Shown here piece after piece: positions 7,400 to 16,017 of a stretch of 64,000 bases of DNA. Source of the DNA: Arcicella sp038230735 (GTDB lineage Bacteria; Bacteroidota; Bacteroidia; Cytophagales; Spirosomataceae). The notes below the pieces were generated by a model. The model had not been told where the DNA came from and ran no database searches. It saw only the letters and a program-made list of their open reading frames with translations. How positions within the stretch are numbered: position 1 is the first letter of the stretch; each line of letters opens with the position of its first letter. The translations under genes and the position numbers were made by a program. Location: contig JBBRMR010000003.1 in NCBI GenBank assembly GCA_038230735.1, forward strand, positions 1-64,000, read 5' to 3'.

Positions 7400-8875
7400 C
7401 TATTCAACCGTTCCCAATTGAACCGTATTCGTCTTCAAATTTTTATTGGAAGGAATACTCAAAGTTGTTACATACGTATCTCCAACGGCTAATAAACCTT
7501 TTGCTTTCAAAATATCGGTCATGCCTTTTACGGTGGCTTCCAAATCTTTTCCGATGGCATCGTAATAAAACACATTTGCTCCCCATAATAAACCCATTTC
7601 AGTGGCAACGGATTTGTTGGAAGTAAAAATATACAAACCTGCCTTGGGGCGGTGTGCCGACAAACGGAAGGCGGTATAACCACTGTTGGTAATGCACAAA
7701 ATGGCTTTTGCTTCGGTATCACGGGCAAGGCGACAAGCTCCTGCAATCATACGGTCGTTCAAGGCAAACTTAGAATCACTTTGTCCTAATGAGTGATTTT
7801 TAAAGTAAATTGAAGCCTCATCACCTTTAATAATCTTGATTTCGTTTTGCTGTTGTTCCACTACATCCTGAATGTGTGCCATCGTCTCCACGGCTTTCAA
7901 AGGATAAATTCCCGAAGCGGATTCACCACTCAACATCGTGGCAGATGCTCCTTGCAAAACGGCATTGGCAACGTCGGAAGTCTCCGCACGGGTTGGCACA
8001 GGATTCGTAATCATGGATTCTAACATCTGAGTTGCCACAATCACGGGCTTACCCGCTGCCGTACATTTCTCAACCATTAATTTCTGTAAATGGGGTACTC
8101 TGGCTCCGTCAATCTCCACGCCCAAATCTCCACGAGCTACCATGATGGCATCCGTTGCAGCAATGATTTCGTCCAAATTATCAATGGCAAAAGGCGTTTC
8201 TATTTTGGCAATAACCTTCGTATTTTTTTTGCCATAAGCCCTAATTCTGTCCTTAATATCATTAATATCTGCGGCAGAACGGACAAACGAAAGGGCAATC
8301 CAATCAACGCCATTATCTAAACCAAAGTATAAATCTTTCAGGTCTTTTTCCGTTAAACAAGGCAATGAAACCTTTGTGCCAGGCAAATTGATACCCTTTT
8401 TAGATTTCAAAATTCCTCCGTAAACCACCTCCGTAATTACTTCTTTCTTCTCTTTATCAATTTCCAAAACTCTTACTTCCAAATTACCATCGTCCATCAA
8501 AATCCGTTCGCCCACGTTCACATCCAAGTACATAGAGGTATAAGTTGTGCCGACACGTTCAGAATTTCCCATCAGGGTTTCATCCATCACGAAGGTTAGT
8601 TTATTGCCCGCCTTTATTTCTACGCCATTATTTTCTACTAATTGAGTACGGATTTTAGGTCCTTGCAAATCTTGAAGTACCGAAAGATTGGTATCTAATT
8701 CCTCAGAAATTTCTCTGATTGTTTTGAGTCTTTGCAAGTGGTCTTCGTGCGTACCGTGCGAGAAGTTGAGGCGGAAGATATTTACGCCCGCATTGGCAAA
8801 TTTAATCAGCATTTCCTTGGTTTCGGAGGCTGGACCAACGGTGGCTACAATTTTGGATTTTCTTTGAAAAGACAT
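7400..8875 (-). CDS. pyk: Pyruvate kinase
   Basis: A cytoplasmic glycolytic enzyme converting phosphoenolpyruvate and ADP to pyruvate and ATP. The 491-residue product shows the family landmarks: N-terminal KIVATVGPAS, FRLNFSHGTHEDH, LQDLQGPKIR, the active-site block KVIAKIETPFAIDNLDEII with the catalytic Lys, IMVARGDLGVEI for metal and substrate binding, ATQMLESMI, and a C-terminal allosteric domain containing ILCITNSGYTA. Full length. It is monocistronic as seen here, convergent with nuoJ, and splits what would ordinarily be a nuoJ-nuoK junction. Confidence 0.97.
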   Translation of the reverse strand: MSFQRKSKIVATVGPASETKEMLIKFANAGVNIFRLNFSHGTHEDHLQRLKTIREISEELDTNLSVLQDLQGPKIRTQLVENNGVEIKAGNKLTFVMDETLMGNSERVGTTYTSMYLDVNVGERILMDDGNLEVRVLEIDKEKKEVITEVVYGGILKSKKGINLPGTKVSLPCLTEKDLKDLYFGLDNGVDWIALSFVRSAADINDIKDRIRAYGKKNTKVIAKIETPFAIDNLDEIIAATDAIMVARGDLGVEIDGARVPHLQKLMVEKCTAAGKPVIVATQMLESMITNPVPTRAETSDVANAVLQGASATMLSGESASGIYPLKAVETMAHIQDVVEQQQNEIKIIKGDEASIYFKNHSLGQSDSKFALNDRMIAGACRLARDTEAKAILCITNSGYTAFRLSAHRPKAGLYIFTSNKSVATEMGLLWGANVFYYDAIGKDLEATVKGMTDILKAKGLLAVGDTYVTTLSIPSNKNLKTNTVQLGTVE

Positions 8876-9029
8876 ATTTTGGTTACAGTTTTCTACGCAA
8901 TTGAGATAATACTGTAAAAATACAATAACCGTTTTATACTTTGAATGATATTTGACTGTTTTCTATTAAAAGTTATATTTGGGCGAATTTTATGTGAATA
9001 TTTTAATAAAAAAAGAGATTTATTTTATC

Positions 9030-9149
9030 AATCACATGGGTAGTGTAGGAAGGATAGATAAGGATGGAGTTTTAGAAAAGGAGGATTTGAAAGGAAACAG
9101 TTGAATTATTATTCCTAAAACCTATCTTTTCTATCCTACTTATGTGATT
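9030..9149. repeat. 120-bp imperfect inverted repeat (possible miniature element)
   Basis: AATCACAT at 9030-9037 matches ATGTGATT at 9142-9149, and inside these GTAGGAAGGATAG on the left answers CTATCCTAC on the right, with small offsets. The pair encloses about 55 nt. The ends are just upstream of the flavin reductase stop. It could be a decayed miniature transposable element or a terminator-like structure; no target duplication is evident. Confidence 0.4.
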
Positions 9150-9157
9150 AAAACAGT

Positions 9158-9634
9158 TCACCCTCTCACTAAACCACTCTCCCGCAAATAATTATTGGTC
9201 AAAACCTCTTTATCAGGGTTCAACATCACTTGCTTTAAAACTTCACAAACGAATAATTCATGGTCGCCAGAGTCGATGCTGCCTACGCATTTGCATTGAA
9301 TGTAACCGATAGATTCTGTCAGGAATGGGCAACCTCTTTCGTCAAATTCAAAGGGGAGATTGACAAATTTATTGGAGGTTTTACCACTTTTTCTGCCTAA
9401 TTTCGATATCAATTTCTTAGCTTGGTCTTGGGCTAACAGATTGACATTCAGAATCATACTTTCCCGAACTAACTCGATGGTATAATCTGTTTTATAAAGA
9501 GCAACCGTCAGGAATTTGCCTTGCATGGCACTTTGCATCACCCAAGTAGCAATATTGGCATTAATTTTCCCCATCGGCGAAACCGTGGTGATGGAATGAA
9601 CATCGTAATTTTTGTATTTCAGAACTGGTTTCAA
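9158..9634 (-). CDS. Flavin reductase-like (FMN-binding split-barrel) protein
   Basis: A 158-residue protein of the flavin reductase-like family (split beta-barrel that binds FMN or uses it as a substrate). Supporting features are the N-terminal SITTVSPMGKINANIATWVMQSAMQGKFLTVAL, which is the typical 'V-T-t-...-G..N.a..sw...vs..PP' region, and later ESIGYIQCKCVGSIDSGDHELFVCEV, the conserved C-terminal strand with GDH. The substrate is not predictable. It is on the minus strand between pyk and ispH, apparently transcribed alone. Confidence 0.75.
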   Translation of the reverse strand: MKPVLKYKNYDVHSITTVSPMGKINANIATWVMQSAMQGKFLTVALYKTDYTIELVRESMILNVNLLAQDQAKKLISKLGRKSGKTSNKFVNLPFEFDERGCPFLTESIGYIQCKCVGSIDSGDHELFVCEVLKQVMLNPDKEVLTNNYLRESGLVRG

Positions 9635-9843
9635 TGGTTGAGTTATTGGATTGTTGAATTTATGACCACTAAATAGATGACCACTAATTATTTCTTAAAA
9701 AATTACTTATGAAAAGAATTTGGGCGTAATTTTGATGTCTAAATTTTAAAATGCTGATTATCAAGAGTTTTGTGAGGTTATTTATACAAAACCGCTTTTT
9801 AATCTTATTTTAAAACTGTTAATCAAATAATTTGTTTAGAGAG

Positions 9844-11136
9844 ATGGAGGTAATTAGTAATTCTTCTGATATTAAACGCTTTCGAGTTGAGGCTCCCCTG
9901 GAGATTGAGGCTCGGAAAAAAATGAAGAAAATGAAATCGTTTCACATACCCGACCTATATAAAAGTAGCATCATCGGCAACATCAAGGAAACCCGTCGAA
10001 TACAGGATAAACTCAAAAAGGACTTTTCTCCAACTGTCTTGGACTATGGTCCCGTCAAATTCCTGATTTCAAGGCATTTTGGTTTTTGTTATGGCGTTGA
10101 AAATGCCGTAGAAATTGCCTACAAAACCATTGAAGAGAATAAGGGAAAGCGTATTTTTTTGTTATCCGAGATGATTCATAATCCCGATGTGAACGAAGAT
10201 TTGTTGAGCCGTGGCGTGAAATTTATTATGGATACCGCTGGTAATCAGCTCATTGAATGGGAAACATTGACTCCCGAAGATGTGGTGATTGTTCCCGCTT
10301 TTGGAACAACCGTTGAAATTCAAAACCGTTTGGCGAGCCTCGGCATTGATGCCTATCAGTACGATACCACTTGCCCCTTCGTTGAAAAAGTTTGGAACAG
10401 AGCCACCGCCATTGGTCAGAAAAATTATACGATTGTGGTGCATGGCAAACCTACGCACGAGGAAACACGGGCAACTTTCTCGCACTCGAAAGAAAATGCA
10501 CCAACGATTGTGGTAAAAAATATGGCTCAAACCATCGAATTAGCCAAATATATCACAGGAGAAAAACCTTCGGAGGAATTTTACACAGAATTTGAAGGGC
10601 AGTTTTCGGAAGGTTTTGATATAATGAAAGATTTAAAAAGAATCGGTGTCGTCAATCAAACTACCATGTTAGCTTCTGATACTCAGGGAATTGCGGACTA
10701 TTTAAAGCAAGTAATGATTCAAAAATATGACATTGCGGGTTCAGACGTAACTGCCTATTTTGCTGATACTCGTGATACGCTTTGTTATGCCACTAACGAT
10801 AATCAAGCGGCTACTTATGGACTATTGAAAGAAGAGGCAGATTTAGCCATTGTAGCGGGTGGGTATAATTCATCCAATACGTCGCATTTAGTGGAATTAT
10901 GTGAACATAAATTACCAACTTATTTTATCTCTTCGGCAGATAAAATACTGACTGACAACCTGATAAGTCATTTTGATTTACATACAAAATCTGAAAAAAT
11001 TACCAAAGATTTTCTTCCTGACAAAGAGCAAATAACCATCATGCTGACTTGCGGAGCTTCATGTCCAGATGCGGTGGTGGAGTCAATTTTATTAAGATTA
11101 CATTCCTTTTTCTTGGAAGCTTCGGACGTGAATTAA
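9844..11136 (+). CDS. ispH: 4-hydroxy-3-methylbut-2-enyl diphosphate reductase (IspH/LytB)
   Basis: The last enzyme of the MEP isoprenoid pathway, a 4Fe-4S protein that reduces HMBPP to IPP and DMAPP. The three cluster cysteines are visible in FGFCYGVENAV, TTCPFVEKVW and CGASCPDAVVE, together with HGKPTHEET (substrate-binding His) and the Ser/Asn block GYNSSNTSHL. It has about 70 extra N-terminal residues before the core, so it is longer (430) than the ~310-residue E. coli type. I chose ATG 9844; an in-frame TTG at 9832 would add four residues. Its TAA overlaps the ATG of nuoK (TAATG at 11134-11138), implying coupled translation. Confidence 0.95.
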   Translation: MEVISNSSDIKRFRVEAPLEIEARKKMKKMKSFHIPDLYKSSIIGNIKETRRIQDKLKKDFSPTVLDYGPVKFLISRHFGFCYGVENAVEIAYKTIEENKGKRIFLLSEMIHNPDVNEDLLSRGVKFIMDTAGNQLIEWETLTPEDVVIVPAFGTTVEIQNRLASLGIDAYQYDTTCPFVEKVWNRATAIGQKNYTIVVHGKPTHEETRATFSHSKENAPTIVVKNMAQTIELAKYITGEKPSEEFYTEFEGQFSEGFDIMKDLKRIGVVNQTTMLASDTQGIADYLKQVMIQKYDIAGSDVTAYFADTRDTLCYATNDNQAATYGLLKEEADLAIVAGGYNSSNTSHLVELCEHKLPTYFISSADKILTDNLISHFDLHTKSEKITKDFLPDKEQITIMLTCGASCPDAVVESILLRLHSFFLEASDVN

Positions 11137-11468
11137 TGGATAACAGTTTTTTACCATATTACCTCATCACGAGTGCCTTGCTTTTCAGCATTGGCTTGGC
11201 GGTGGTATTGACCAAACGTAACGTTATTGTGGTGTTGATGGGCATTGAATTAATGCTTAATGCCGTGAATCTCAACCTGATAGCATTCAGCAAGAACGAC
11301 CCAAATCTGCAAGGGCAAATGTTTGCTTTGTTTGTAATTGTAGTGGCAGTTTGCGAATCCGTAGTAGCTTTGGCAATCATTTTGAAAGCCTTTGAGCATT
11401 TCAAAACCGTTAATTTGGATGAGATTAGTGAGGTTAAAGAAGGCTACACGGTGAACGGTAAAGGGTGA
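11136..11468 (+). CDS. nuoK: NADH-quinone oxidoreductase subunit K, separated from the rest of the nuo operon
   Basis: A 110-residue membrane protein with three hydrophobic helices. It contains the NuoK/ND4L signatures GIELMLNAVNLNLIAF and FVIVVAVCESVVALAIIL, the two conserved membrane glutamates of the proton path. It starts inside the stop codon of ispH (TAATG), so it should be read from the ispH message. An in-frame region upstream within ispH would allow a longer reading, but the MDNSFLPYYLITSALLFSIG start fits the family. nuoL, M and N do not follow: the next gene is convergent. The last codons (TVNGKG) come from an inverted repeat. Confidence 0.95.
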   Translation: MDNSFLPYYLITSALLFSIGLAVVLTKRNVIVVLMGIELMLNAVNLNLIAFSKNDPNLQGQMFALFVIVVAVCESVVALAIILKAFEHFKTVNLDEISEVKEGYTVNGKG

Positions 11469-11522
11469 ACGGATTTGACGATAATTTTTCCGAGAACCGT
11501 TCTCCCTTTACCGTTCACCGTG
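11447..11522. repeat. 26-bp inverted repeat that forms the 3' ends of nuoK and the convergent hydrolase gene
   Basis: 11447-11472 and 11497-11522 are inverted copies, 25 of 26 bases matching, with a 24-nt loop. Each arm contains GTGAACGGTAAAGGG or its complement. The left arm encodes the last residues and stop of NuoK; the right arm encodes the last residues and stop of the minus-strand hydrolase. As RNA it should form a strong hairpin in both directions and may act as a bidirectional terminator. Related words occur at about 13.44 kb (GTGAACCGTTTACTGTGAACCG). Confidence 0.8.
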
Positions 11523-12365
11523 TACCGATAAAAGACTATCCAACGCCACCCGATATTCCTGAAATTCTCCTAAGTTTTTATGCTTGCCGTTTGGAATCGT
11601 AGTCAGGATTTCGGACGGTTTTTTGTTTAATAAGGCTACTAATTTCAAACTTGATTTATAAGGTACGATTTCATCTTTTGTACCATGAAAAAGATGGATT
11701 TTGCAACGTACTTGCTTGATAAATAGGTCGGTACGCATTTTATACCTTAATAAATAATCAAAAGGAATAATGGGTAAATAACTCATTCCTACGTCAATGA
11801 GACTATAATATGGTGTCTCTAAAAGCAACATTTTGGGGTTGGTTTCAGAGGCTAATCTTGTGGCAATTCCTGTACCCAACGAACGCCCATAAATAATAAT
11901 TTCATTTTCTGGAAAACGTTTTTTCGCCCACTCATATACATAACGTGCATCGGTATGAAAGGCTTTTTCGGATAACTCTCCTGTCGATTTACCGAATTGT
12001 CGGTAATCCATGATTAAAATATCGTAGCCGTTTTTAGTAAAATCGTCTGCATATTTTCCCCACCTCCGCAGGTCGTTGGCATTGCCGTGAAAATACAGAA
12101 TCAAACCTTTTGAACCTCTCCCCAGCCCCTCCCCTTTATGGGAGGGGTATAATGTAGAATCCGCCTTGAAATATAAGGCGTTCAGTTTTACATTAGCTTC
12201 GGGATGAAACCAGATTTCTTCAAAATTTTCTTTGAATTGATATTGATAATTTATGTCAATTTTAGTATTACGGAAAAGGATTTTTTCCTGAAATATCGTG
12301 GCTAACGTTACTAAAAGTACGTAAAATATTAGGGCGTATTTTAAAATTTTGAGGAATGTTTCCAT
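11508..12365 (-). CDS. Alpha/beta hydrolase with N-terminal membrane anchor
   Basis: A 285-residue alpha/beta hydrolase of the type related to serine aminopeptidase/BAAT-like and ABHD proteins. One N-terminal hydrophobic helix (ILKYALIFYVLLVTLATIF) anchors it or acts as a signal. Catalytic features: the oxyanion loop FHGNAND, the nucleophile elbow YGRSLGTG (Ser in GxSxG), the Asp in HGTKDEIVPY and the His in NGKHKNL. The substrate is unknown. Just before the oxyanion strand it carries an insertion (PSHKGEGLGRGS) translated from a C-rich palindromic repeat, and its last residues come from another inverted repeat shared with nuoK. Confidence 0.85.
   Translation of the reverse strand: METFLKILKYALIFYVLLVTLATIFQEKILFRNTKIDINYQYQFKENFEEIWFHPEANVKLNALYFKADSTLYPSHKGEGLGRGSKGLILYFHGNANDLRRWGKYADDFTKNGYDILIMDYRQFGKSTGELSEKAFHTDARYVYEWAKKRFPENEIIIYGRSLGTGIATRLASETNPKMLLLETPYYSLIDVGMSYLPIIPFDYLLRYKMRTDLFIKQVRCKIHLFHGTKDEIVPYKSSLKLVALLNKKPSEILTTIPNGKHKNLGEFQEYRVALDSLLSVHGER
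12111..12150. repeat. C-rich palindromic repeat inside the hydrolase coding region
   Basis: CCCCTCCC at 12126-12133 and GGGAGGGG at 12140-12147 form an 8-bp stem with loop CTTTAT, preceded by CTCCCCAGCC. The sequence type is a typical Bacteroidota dispersed repeat. It is read in frame on the minus strand and adds about 12-14 residues (PSHKGEGLGRGS) between a surface loop and the LILYFHG strand of the hydrolase. Confidence 0.7.
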
Positions 12366-12452
12366 ATTTCAAAGATAGTGGATAGGTGGGTTTGTGTAAC
12401 AATTTAAGTTATGAATTTTATTTTATCGTTTGCTATCGCAAGGCACTATATG

Positions 12453-12583
12453 TCATTGCGAGGTACGAATCGGAGTTTCGCAAACCAATCTGTATGATTA
12501 ATGAAATGGAGTTTGAAATTCTCTCCCCATAAGCGGACAGATTGCTTCCCTTCGGTCGCAATTACAGAAAGTACCTCGCAATA
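12453..12583. repeat. MITE/REP-type repeat with CATTGCGAGGTAC ends
   Basis: This occupies most of the 447-nt gap between the hydrolase and the TetR gene. Outer ends: TCATTGCGAGGTAC (12453-12466) and GTACCTCGCAATA (12571-12583), 13 matching bases. Inner ends: CAATCTGT (12486-12493) and ACAGATTG (12537-12544), a perfect 8-bp pair. The nested inverted-repeat plan is that of a non-autonomous palindromic element. No open frame of note lies in it. The rest of the gap is AT-rich leader DNA of tetR. Confidence 0.75.
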
Positions 12584-12735
12584 ATAGATAATTCCAATCC
12601 CTTTAAAATACAAATGTTTAAAATAGTATTATTTCAATAAAAAGTAAAATTATTGCTATTAAACGATACCAAAAAGCATTTTTTTATTTACCGTTCATCA
12701 AAAATTTCTTGAATTATTAAAAAAATTATAAAAAC

Positions 12736-12777
12736 TTTGAACCAATAAAAAGTTTCCATAGTTTCTAAGTGGAAACT
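12736..12777 (+). promoter_or_regulatory. Candidate promoter with overlapping TetR operator
   Basis: AGTTTCCA (12751-12758) and TGGAAACT (12770-12777) are a perfect 8-bp inverted repeat with an 11-nt spacer, 35 nt before the TetR start. TTTG at 12736-12739 and TAGTTTCT at 12759-12766 lie 19 nt apart, a partial match to the Bacteroidota TTTG-N19-TAnnTTTG promoter, so the -7 region would sit inside the palindrome. This is what an autorepressing TetR operator would look like; the link is inferred. Confidence 0.45.
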
Positions 12778-12812
12778 CTAAATGTTTCAAGAGTTTTCTA
12801 ACATCTAAAACA

Positions 12813-13409
12813 TTGGAAATTAAAGACAGAATAATCGCTAAGGCACGTGAACAATTTTTTCGTTATGGTATTAAATCCGTAACGATGGATGATATTGCCA
12901 ACGAATTAGGAATCTCGAAAAAGACCATTTATCTGCACTTTGAAGATAAAGACGACATTGTTCATCAAGTGATGCTGTTGGAGATGAAGCAAGATAAATG
13001 CGATTGGGATGAGTTAGAAAAAAATTCAAAAGATGTGATTGAAAGGGTTGTAAAATCAATGGATTTAATCAAACAGGCTTTTACGGAAATTAACCCAAGT
13101 ACGTTTTTTGATATTAAGAAATATCACCCAAAATCGTGGCAACTTTTTCAAGAACATAAGCAAAATTTTATTTTAGTAAGCATCATCAAAGACCTAAAAG
13201 ATGGGATTGAACAAGGTTATTTCAGACCGGAAATTAAAGTGGATATTTTGGCAAGAATGCGTTTGGAACAAATAGAATTGGGCTTTGACCCACAAGTTTT
13301 TCCTCAAAACAGATATAATATCGTTGAAGTAGAACTGACCATGCTTGATAATTTTATCAGAGGGATTCTTACGGAAAAAGGCTTACAGGTTTATCAAGAA
13401 TATTTTTAA
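12813..13409 (+). CDS. TetR/AcrR-family transcriptional regulator of the efflux operon
   Basis: A 198-residue repressor-type protein. The N-terminal helix-turn-helix is clear: RIIAKAREQFFRYGIKSVTMDDIANELGISKKTIYLHFEDKDDIV. The C-terminal ligand-binding half is poorly conserved, as usual. The start is a TTG at 12813, since no ATG or GTG lies upstream in frame and the TetR domain begins at once. It heads the TolC-adaptor-RND genes 76 nt downstream on the same strand and probably represses them and itself, releasing DNA when a pump substrate binds. A palindromic candidate operator lies just upstream. The ligand is unknown. Confidence 0.88.
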   Translation: MEIKDRIIAKAREQFFRYGIKSVTMDDIANELGISKKTIYLHFEDKDDIVHQVMLLEMKQDKCDWDELEKNSKDVIERVVKSMDLIKQAFTEINPSTFFDIKKYHPKSWQLFQEHKQNFILVSIIKDLKDGIEQGYFRPEIKVDILARMRLEQIELGFDPQVFPQNRYNIVEVELTMLDNFIRGILTEKGLQVYQEYF

Positions 13410-13485
13410 TCTCTTCATAAATCTAAATTTTTATTTTACCCGTGAACCGTTTACTGTGAACCGTTCGCTTTATTAAATTAACACA

Positions 13486-14835
13486 ATGAACACAAAAATA
13501 CTAAGTAAATGGCTGGTTACGAGTCTGTTACTTGCCCCAAATCTTTTATTCTCTCAACAAAGTTACACGCTCCGAGAGGCAGTAGATTATGCCGTCAAAA
13601 ATCATGTTAGTATCAAAAACGCCCAAATTGATATCCTCAATGCCGAGGCAAGAGTGCGTGAAATTAAAGGGATTGGTTTGCCGCAAGTAAATGGAAATTT
13701 CAATTATGGCAACAATCTGATTATTCAGAAAGTATTTATTCCTGCTAAAACTTTTGATCCAAAAGCTCCCGAAGGAGAAGTTATTGCGGCTGAGTTTGGG
13801 GTGGCTAATAGTGGTAATGCGGGGATAAATTTGAGCCAAATCTTATTTGATGGTTCGTATTTATTGGGCTTGAAGGCAGCCGATGTGTATAAGGAACTTC
13901 CCAAAAAGTTGCTTATACAAACGAAACAGCAAGCCGCTGAGAACGTCACGAAAGCCTATTATGGAATCTTGGTAAATGAAGAACGGATGAATATTTTGAT
14001 TCTCAATATCGGACGTTTAGATTCTCTTTTGCGTGATACAAGAGCCTTGAACGGACAAGGATTCGTGGAAAAAATTGATGTGCAACGTCTTGAAGTTCAA
14101 GCGAATAACTTAAAAATTGAAGCAAAAAATGTGGAACGTTTACAAGAGTTGAGTTATTATGCTTTGAAGTTTCAGATGGGCAAGAAAATCAACGAAACAT
14201 TGACTTTAACGGATAAATTAGCAGACGTTAATATGAGTGAATTAGCCCCCGATGCTGAACAGGAATTGAAATATACGAATCGAATTGAATATTCTATTTT
14301 ACAAACCCAAGACCGTTTGGCAGAGTTGGATTTGAAAAACCAAAAGGTGGGCTATCTACCGAGAGTAACCTTTACGGGGGGGTACAGTTATTCAACGGGT
14401 CGCCCTCAGTTTTTTGATTTAGTTACGAAGCCTTGGTTCAATGCTGCTAATATTGGATTCGGGGTTACAGTACCCATTTTTGATGGCTACCAACGGAAGT
14501 ATAAGATTGCTCAGTCGCAAAACAATTGGCAGAAAGTTAAAAACAGTTACGAATTATTGCAAAATTCCATTGATTTGCAAGTAAAGCAAGGACAAATTTC
14601 TTTAAAAAATGCTTATGAAACTCTGGTAGCACAGAAAGCAAATATGGAATTAGCCAAAGAAATTGTGCGAGTTACTAAAATAAAATACAAGCAAGGCGTT
14701 GGTTCAAATTTGGAAGTAATAAATGCCGAAAGTGCCTCAAAAGAAGCCCAAACGAACTATTTTACTACTTTATACAACGCACTAATTGCTAAAGTTGATT
14801 TGGATAAAGCAATGGGAAGGTTGTATAATGAATAA
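13486..14835 (+). CDS. TolC-family outer-membrane efflux protein
   Basis: A 449-residue outer-membrane channel of the tripartite efflux pump. A Sec signal peptide ends near FSQQS (MNTKILSKWLVTSLLLAPNLLFSQ). The two repeated OEP halves are visible, each beginning with a long helix (LREAVDYAVKNHVSIKNAQIDILNAEARV and the later LAELDLKNQKVGYLPRVTFTGGYSY) and ending with an amphipathic helix such as KIKYKQGVGSNLEVINAESA. It is the first structural gene after tetR and precedes the adaptor and RND permease. Confidence 0.92.
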   Translation: MNTKILSKWLVTSLLLAPNLLFSQQSYTLREAVDYAVKNHVSIKNAQIDILNAEARVREIKGIGLPQVNGNFNYGNNLIIQKVFIPAKTFDPKAPEGEVIAAEFGVANSGNAGINLSQILFDGSYLLGLKAADVYKELPKKLLIQTKQQAAENVTKAYYGILVNEERMNILILNIGRLDSLLRDTRALNGQGFVEKIDVQRLEVQANNLKIEAKNVERLQELSYYALKFQMGKKINETLTLTDKLADVNMSELAPDAEQELKYTNRIEYSILQTQDRLAELDLKNQKVGYLPRVTFTGGYSYSTGRPQFFDLVTKPWFNAANIGFGVTVPIFDGYQRKYKIAQSQNNWQKVKNSYELLQNSIDLQVKQGQISLKNAYETLVAQKANMELAKEIVRVTKIKYKQGVGSNLEVINAESASKEAQTNYFTTLYNALIAKVDLDKAMGRLYNE

Positions 14836-14874
14836 TTATCATTCAGTCATTTAATAAAAATATCAATAAAGAAC

Positions 14875-16014
14875 ATGAAAATATTTAACAAAAAAAGTGT
14901 GAATTCAAAACTTAGTTTTTTAGTAATGGGGGGATTTATCCTACTGGTCACTTCATGTAGTAAGCCCGATAAAAAAACGGAATTGGCTGATTTGAAAACA
15001 CAGCAGAAGGATATTGAAGTAAAAATCAAGGCTCTTGAAAAAGAATTGGGAGCGGGCAAAAAGATTGAAGCCACGCCAATTACGGTATCGGTTACGCCTT
15101 TGCAAGCACAAAGTTTTAAGCATTTTGTGGAAGCACAAGGTGTGGTAACTTCAAGAAATATCGTGCAGGTTACACCACAAATGGGTGGTTCGCTGACGGG
15201 TATTTTTATGGTGGAAGGACAAGCCATAAAGAAGGGACAATTGGTGGCAACGGTTGATAATTCGGTGATGAAAGAATCGTTGGCAGAAATTAACAATCAG
15301 TTAGATTTGGCGGTGATTTTGTATAATAAACAAAAAACACTTTGGGACCAACAGATTGGAACGGAGGTTCAGTATTTACAAGCAAAAGCCAATAAAGAGG
15401 CTTTAGAGAAGCGGATTAACACGATGCAAACGCAAATGGGGATGAGTAAAGTGTATGCACCCATTTCGGGAACGGTTGAAATTGTTCGTCAGAAAGTTGG
15501 CGAAATGGGAATGCCAGGTTCTCCAATTGCTCAAATTGTGAACGTTGGTGATTTGAAAGTTACCGCCAAAATCGGGGATACTTATGTGGGTTCAGTGAAA
15601 AAAGGCGATGCCATTACGGTAAAATTTCCAGATATTAACAAGGAATTAAACGCCCGAATCTCGGTAGTAGATGCCTTGATTGACCCAGCTTCAAGAACTT
15701 TTGGCATTGAGGCAAATATTCCAAATTTGGGTGGTTCGTTAAAACCCAATCAAGTAGCGGTGATTAACATTAATGATTTATCAAAAGCTAACTCCTTGAT
15801 TATCAAGCAAAATTTGATTCAAAAAACGGAGGGTGGCGATTTGGTTTATGTGGCGGTTGTGGAGGATGGAAAGAAAATTGCTCGGGCTAAAAAGGTAAAA
15901 ACGGGTATTTCATACAATGGAGACGTTGAAATTATGGAGGGCTTAACGGCTGGTGATAATGTGATTACGCAGGGATATCAAGATTTGGTTGATGGCTCAC
16001 TTATAAACTATTAA
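14875..16014 (+). CDS. RND efflux periplasmic adaptor lipoprotein
   Basis: A 379-residue membrane fusion protein that bridges the RND permease and TolC. The N-terminal signal ends in a lipobox (LLVTSCSK), so it is lipid-anchored. An unusual short coiled coil (about residues 35-65, KTELADLKTQQKDIEVKIKALEKEL) precedes the barrel-sandwich hybrid (QGVVTSRNIVQVTPQMGGSLTGIFMVEGQAIKKGQLVATVD), then the alpha-hairpin, the second biotinyl-lipoyl half (VYAPISGTVEIVRQKVGEMGMPGSPIAQIVN) and the beta-barrel. It lies 39 nt after the TolC gene and 3 nt before the RND gene: one operon. Confidence 0.93.
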   Translation: MKIFNKKSVNSKLSFLVMGGFILLVTSCSKPDKKTELADLKTQQKDIEVKIKALEKELGAGKKIEATPITVSVTPLQAQSFKHFVEAQGVVTSRNIVQVTPQMGGSLTGIFMVEGQAIKKGQLVATVDNSVMKESLAEINNQLDLAVILYNKQKTLWDQQIGTEVQYLQAKANKEALEKRINTMQTQMGMSKVYAPISGTVEIVRQKVGEMGMPGSPIAQIVNVGDLKVTAKIGDTYVGSVKKGDAITVKFPDINKELNARISVVDALIDPASRTFGIEANIPNLGGSLKPNQVAVININDLSKANSLIIKQNLIQKTEGGDLVYVAVVEDGKKIARAKKVKTGISYNGDVEIMEGLTAGDNVITQGYQDLVDGSLINY

Positions 16015-16017
16015 AAA

